A DNA stretch of 7,056 nt from UBA6776 sp964636785 (GTDB lineage Bacteria > Bdellovibrionota > Bdellovibrionia > Bdellovibrionales > UBA1609). The stretch is taken from positions 1 through 7,056 of the forward strand of contig CAZWVK010000128.1 of NCBI GenBank assembly GCA_964636785.1. The letters are read 5' to 3'. The notes under the pieces are model-generated. The model was given only the letters and a program-made list of their open reading frames with translations, searched no databases and was not told the DNA's origin. This document shows, piece after piece, positions 4,196 to 7,056 of the stretch. Positions within the stretch are counted from its first letter, which is position 1; each line of letters starts with the position of its first letter. The translations under genes and the position numbers were made by a program.

Positions 4196-5763
4196 AATCC
4201 CACCACATCATAAGGAGAGATCACACCCATACAGGCATACTCTTTCACGCAATCCTTTAAAGATCGAAAGTTAGGAGTGATTTTTCCTTTTATATTTTCT
4301 CTAATAATTTCATTTGTTATTGTCTCTGAGATAATTTGACGACCAATAACTCCCTTAAAACATCTTGGGTTTTCACAGCCATCAAAATTTTGCTCAAAAA
4401 GTTCAACTCCAAGGTTAACAAGTCCCAAAAACTCTTCCTGAACTTCAGGATCATTAAATTCTTCAACTGGTTTTTTGCAAAAAGGGCAAAGCTTCTTTTT
4501 TAAAGTAAGGGCTGACACCATCTCCAGATTTTCTAATAGAATGTCTCTTTCGACCCCCATACCACTAAGTCTAGTGATCGCACCTAGAGCATTGTTGGTG
4601 TGAAGTGTGCTAAACACCAAATGACCCGTAGATGAGGCTCTCATTGCCAAATGAGCTGTTTCCTCATCTCGTATTTCGCCAACCATAATCACATCAGGAT
4701 CAAGCCTAAGACTTGATCTTAAAGCCTCAGAAAAGGTGATATTACTCTTATTCACATCAATTTGCGAAATCCCATGCCCCTCGTATTCGACAGGATCTTC
4801 AATAGAAATAATTTTCTTTTTGTCTCGATCCATCGACATGAGTGCAGAAAAAAGAGTCAAAGATTTTCCACTTCCAGTCTGACCACAAAGAAGAATCAGA
4901 CCATTTTTCTTTTTCATGGCTCTTTGAAGTGGTTCGGTAAACACATGATCGGCCCCAAGGGTTTCAATTCTTGCATCTTTAATCTTTGAAGAGTCAATAA
5001 TTCGACAAACTATGGTTTCTCCAAGAGCTTCAGGGGAATATTCTGAGCGCACCTTTATTTTAAGATTTTCAAAATACTTTGAACCACTACAAGGGCGACC
5101 CACTACAGATAGAGGAAGTCCTACCTCACTTCGCACCTTAATCATAACTGATTGAATATGACTCTTTTCAACACAAGTGATCTCTTCTAGATCACCATTT
5201 ACTCTTAGCCTTACCACAAGACCTCTTTCCTCAACATCAAAGTGAATGTCACTAGCAGTTAGACTTCGTGCCTTTTCTAAGGTGGACATAAAAAACTTAT
5301 CAAATGGTCCAACTATTCTTTGATAATCACTTTTTTCTTTTTTGAGGGGAGTCACAACGGGAGTTCGTTTAATACTTGAAACGCTCTTTAAAACACGCTC
5401 CTGATCCTCAGTGATCAAACGAATTTCTGAAAATCTTTTTTTGATTTCGATTTTTTCAATCCGCTCATCTCGAAACTCTTTTAAAAAAAGAATGGATTCT
5501 CCGAGTAAGTACCCATAACTTGATCTATCAAGCTCGATGATCTCAATTCTTTCTCCTTTATTTTCAACGTGCTTAAGAATTGAGTCCTCAAACTGAATTT
5601 TTAAATATTTTGCCAAAAACTCGTTAAGCTGCTCTTGAGAAATATACTTTAAAGAAACAAGAACCCTTCCAATTTTTTGGCGAGAAAGTTCCTGTACACT
5701 TAGTGCTTCTTCAAGCTGTTCGCGTTTAATTAGATTGTTTGAAATTAAGTATTCGCCAAACAT
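4192..5763 (-). CDS. GspE/PilB-family secretion ATPase with degenerate MshEN domain
   Basis: A 523-residue cytoplasmic motor ATPase of the type II secretion/type IV pilus family, at the usual length. Residues 1-53 form an MshEN-like domain of two 24-residue motifs separated by 5 residues. The N2 region starts near SDIHFD (171-176). The ATPase core has Walker A GQTGSGKS (294-301), an Asp box IEDPVEY (321-327), Walker B DPDVIMVGEIRD (355-366) and a His box HLVFSTLHTN (381-390). A four-cysteine zinc site follows (C426, C429, C463, C468). All catalytic motifs look intact. Two oddities are ALTLKKKLC where the family usually has AQRLVRxLC, and a second zinc pair spaced C-x4-C instead of the usual C-x2-C. 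The ATG directly follows the traU-like stop (TAAATG) with GGAG 8 nt upstream, and its stop overlaps traF. It therefore sits inside a conjugation operon. F-type systems normally have no VirB11, so it may supply that energy step. Confidence 0.92.
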   Translation of the reverse strand: MFGEYLISNNLIKREQLEEALSVQELSRQKIGRVLVSLKYISQEQLNEFLAKYLKIQFEDSILKHVENKGERIEIIELDRSSYGYLLGESILFLKEFRDERIEKIEIKKRFSEIRLITEDQERVLKSVSSIKRTPVVTPLKKEKSDYQRIVGPFDKFFMSTLEKARSLTASDIHFDVEERGLVVRLRVNGDLEEITCVEKSHIQSVMIKVRSEVGLPLSVVGRPCSGSKYFENLKIKVRSEYSPEALGETIVCRIIDSSKIKDARIETLGADHVFTEPLQRAMKKKNGLILLCGQTGSGKSLTLFSALMSMDRDKKKIISIEDPVEYEGHGISQIDVNKSNITFSEALRSSLRLDPDVIMVGEIRDEETAHLAMRASSTGHLVFSTLHTNNALGAITRLSGMGVERDILLENLEMVSALTLKKKLCPFCKKPVEEFNDPEVQEEFLGLVNLGVELFEQNFDGCENPRCFKGVIGRQIISETITNEIIRENIKGKITPNFRSLKDCVKEYACMGVISPYDVVGL

Positions 5764-7056
5764 TTACTCAGCTCCTTGGCACATAGATACAAGTGCTGCT
5801 TTTGAGGCTTCCGTTGTTGCCACTGATTGCAAATCCTTGCAGCAACTAACTCTCTTCCAAATGGCAAACAAGAAGGTTTGATGGTCTTTTCCCAAAAGAC
5901 GTCCTCTTTCATTGCCTTGCTTTATGACTTCAACTTCCCCAAGGGACTTTCCTTCACGAAAGCAACTGGACGAATTGGGATAAACTAGACTCCATTTTTC
6001 ATCAGGACTTGAAGGCATCGTTTTGTAGACTTCAGAAGCAATGCTCTTGATTCTTTTTGCTGCAAGGAGTGCCGCACCCATTGAGCTTGAACTCTCAATA
6101 AAGCCCGTTCTAGGAAGTAATACACCCCATCCACCACATATATCTGAAGTGGTCGGTGGAAACATATTTAGACCCTTTAAGGGAAACCCGCAGCCAGCAG
6201 AACCTAGACCAAAGCCTGATGGCATATCGCCCGTAGCAGCGGCATTGACCATACCTTTTTTAAAACATGCAGGGATTGCGGCCTTCCATGCTAAAAACAT
6301 AGGCTGTTTTAAATCAGCAATCCCACTTTTCCAGCTTTCAATGTGCTCTGAAATGGCGTCAAAACACATTTTTTCCATTTTGTTACCACCGCAAGCCATT
6401 CCCTGATAAACCACTGCACTCAAAGGCACTTGGATGACTCTTGCTTGAAAGAAATAACTTCCAAGTTCTTCTCCACCAAAACCAGTTACACTTTCAATCG
6501 CTGATCCAAGCTGAAGGGCTGCTCCAGGCATCCCCATAAAAAAGCTTTTTTGAGGAGCTGTGGTCACTTCAATAAACGACTGTGGAAAGTAGTATGAATG
6601 ACTTGCACAAGGGCGGGGGGGTGTACCACACATACACCCAGAGGTTGTGTGCTGCATACAACTTGTAAAACTTGGTGCTTTGACCGCAGAACACACCGTT
6701 GGAAAACCAAACGATTTAGGTACAAAAAACAGCACCAAACAAACGGCAGCAGCTTTTCTCGTTAGTTCCAAAACTTTTTCATGTGTAATCCGCATGGTTT
6801 TTAAATAAAGTGGCTTAAGACCAATTTTTTCGACAAAAAATGAGTCCACTCCATTAAAGAAAAACCCTACGGCTTCATTTGATTTTAAATTGCTCAAAGT
6901 TTCTCCCGTAATACGAGGAACTTTTTGAACATTCTTGTTTAATGACTGACTCACTGTGGGCTTTGATGTTGTAAGAAGACCATTAAAGATATTCTTTATT
7001 GGTTTTGATCCAGACTCAGAATAACTTTTGCTTTCAATGACCTTTTCAACTTCACC
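5764..7056 (-). CDS. traU: TraU-like periplasmic pilus/DNA-transfer protein, 5' end unresolved
   Basis: The C-terminal half matches F TraU in order: a CGGWG...PRTGF section, an AALLAAKRI helix, P-x-x-x-(D/E)-x-(K/R)-W, YPNSSSCFREGKSL, and a final LFAIWKRVSCC (F: 'YPDSGQCHPFGRS' and 'LMWRKRNC'). TraU is a periplasmic F-specific protein required for DNA transfer and pilus assembly. Past the hydrophobic segment there are 14 cysteines, suggesting several disulfides. The frame is open to the right edge (431 codons). Candidate starts are ATG 6795, just before a signal-like stretch (AAAVCLVLFFVP) but with no ribosome-binding site; TTG 6897, with GGAG 5 nt upstream; GTG 6954, without a site; or a start outside the window. 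Codon usage stays gene-like to the edge, so a longer N-terminus or a fusion to an upstream protein is likely. The family call is fairly sure; the start is not. Confidence 0.75.
   Translation of the reverse strand, partial: GEVEKVIESKSYSESGSKPIKNIFNGLLTTSKPTVSQSLNKNVQKVPRITGETLSNLKSNEAVGFFFNGVDSFFVEKIGLKPLYLKTMRITHEKVLELTRKAAAVCLVLFFVPKSFGFPTVCSAVKAPSFTSCMQHTTSGCMCGTPPRPCASHSYYFPQSFIEVTTAPQKSFFMGMPGAALQLGSAIESVTGFGGEELGSYFFQARVIQVPLSAVVYQGMACGGNKMEKMCFDAISEHIESWKSGIADLKQPMFLAWKAAIPACFKKGMVNAAATGDMPSGFGLGSAGCGFPLKGLNMFPPTTSDICGGWGVLLPRTGFIESSSSMGAALLAAKRIKSIASEVYKTMPSSPDEKWSLVYPNSSSCFREGKSLGEVEVIKQGNERGRLLGKDHQTFLFAIWKRVSCCKDLQSVATTEASKAALVSMCQGAE
6903..6906 (-). promoter_or_regulatory. Possible ribosome-binding site for a TTG start of the traU-like gene
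   Basis: The minus strand reads GGAG, 5 nt before an in-frame TTG at 6897. The pilin gene in this window appears to use the same arrangement (GGAG, 5 nt, TTG). This is the best-supported internal start for the TraU-like protein, but it would leave about 50 residues before the hydrophobic segment, too many for an ordinary signal peptide. Confidence 0.3.

Noticed and set aside
4192..5763. Part of a type IV pilus or type II secretion gene cluster
   Set aside because: No prepilin, PilC/GspF, secretin or prepilin peptidase is in the window; all recognisable neighbours are F-type conjugation genes.
6997..7056. End of a separate upstream gene in another minus-strand frame (stop TAA at 6997-6999)
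   Set aside because: That frame is open for only 19 codons before the stop and its residues look less natural than the frame continuing from TraU, though this cannot be settled without sequence to the right.

Overview
The whole 7,056-base window is coding on the minus strand, so transcription runs from right to left. It reads as one tightly packed operon for an F-type (MPF-F) conjugative type IV secretion system. In transcription order the genes are: traU-like (5' end unresolved, frame open to the right edge), a GspE/PilB-family ATPase, traF-like, a TraA/VirB2-like pilin, traL-like, a small CxxC/CxxC zinc-ribbon protein, a two-repeat basic protein of unknown function, traE-like, traK-like, and the first 45 codons of traB-like at the left edge. 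Stops and starts abut or overlap at nearly every junction (ATGA, TAAATG, or gaps under about 15 nt). The one real non-coding gap is 64 nt of A-rich sequence just before the pilin gene. No tRNA, rRNA, CRISPR array, insertion sequence or convincing terminator is visible.

The DNA is AT-rich, roughly 40% GC by eye, with strong AGGAGG-type ribosome-binding sites. This suggests a low-GC Gram-negative bacterium, because the encoded machinery spans two membranes: it includes signal peptides, a periplasmic thioredoxin-fold protein and TraK/TraB. A Bdellovibrionota/Bacteriovorax-like host is possible from the overall feel of the proteins, but this is a low-confidence guess. The locus is probably part of an integrative conjugative element, a plasmid, or a domesticated transfer system. 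No relaxase, coupling protein or VirB4/TraC lies in the window to decide between these.

The genes fit together as an envelope-spanning pilus and secretion machine. The pilin is the pilus subunit. TraL (VirB3-like) and TraE (VirB8-like) belong to the inner-membrane assembly. TraK (VirB9-like) and TraB (VirB10-like) form the core channel. TraU and TraF are the F-specific periplasmic assembly proteins.

The unexpected member is a full-length GspE/PilB-type ATPase, translationally linked to traU on one side and traF on the other. As far as I know, F-type systems lack a VirB11 ATPase and rely on TraC, so this may be a hybrid in which a type II secretion/type IV pilus motor has been built into a conjugation apparatus. 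Its N-terminal MshEN-like domain keeps the exact 24-5-24 motif spacing but has lost several expected ligand residues. Two further small proteins between traL and traE, one zinc-ribbon and one with a duplicated domain, are not part of the classical F gene set and may be lineage-specific accessory subunits.
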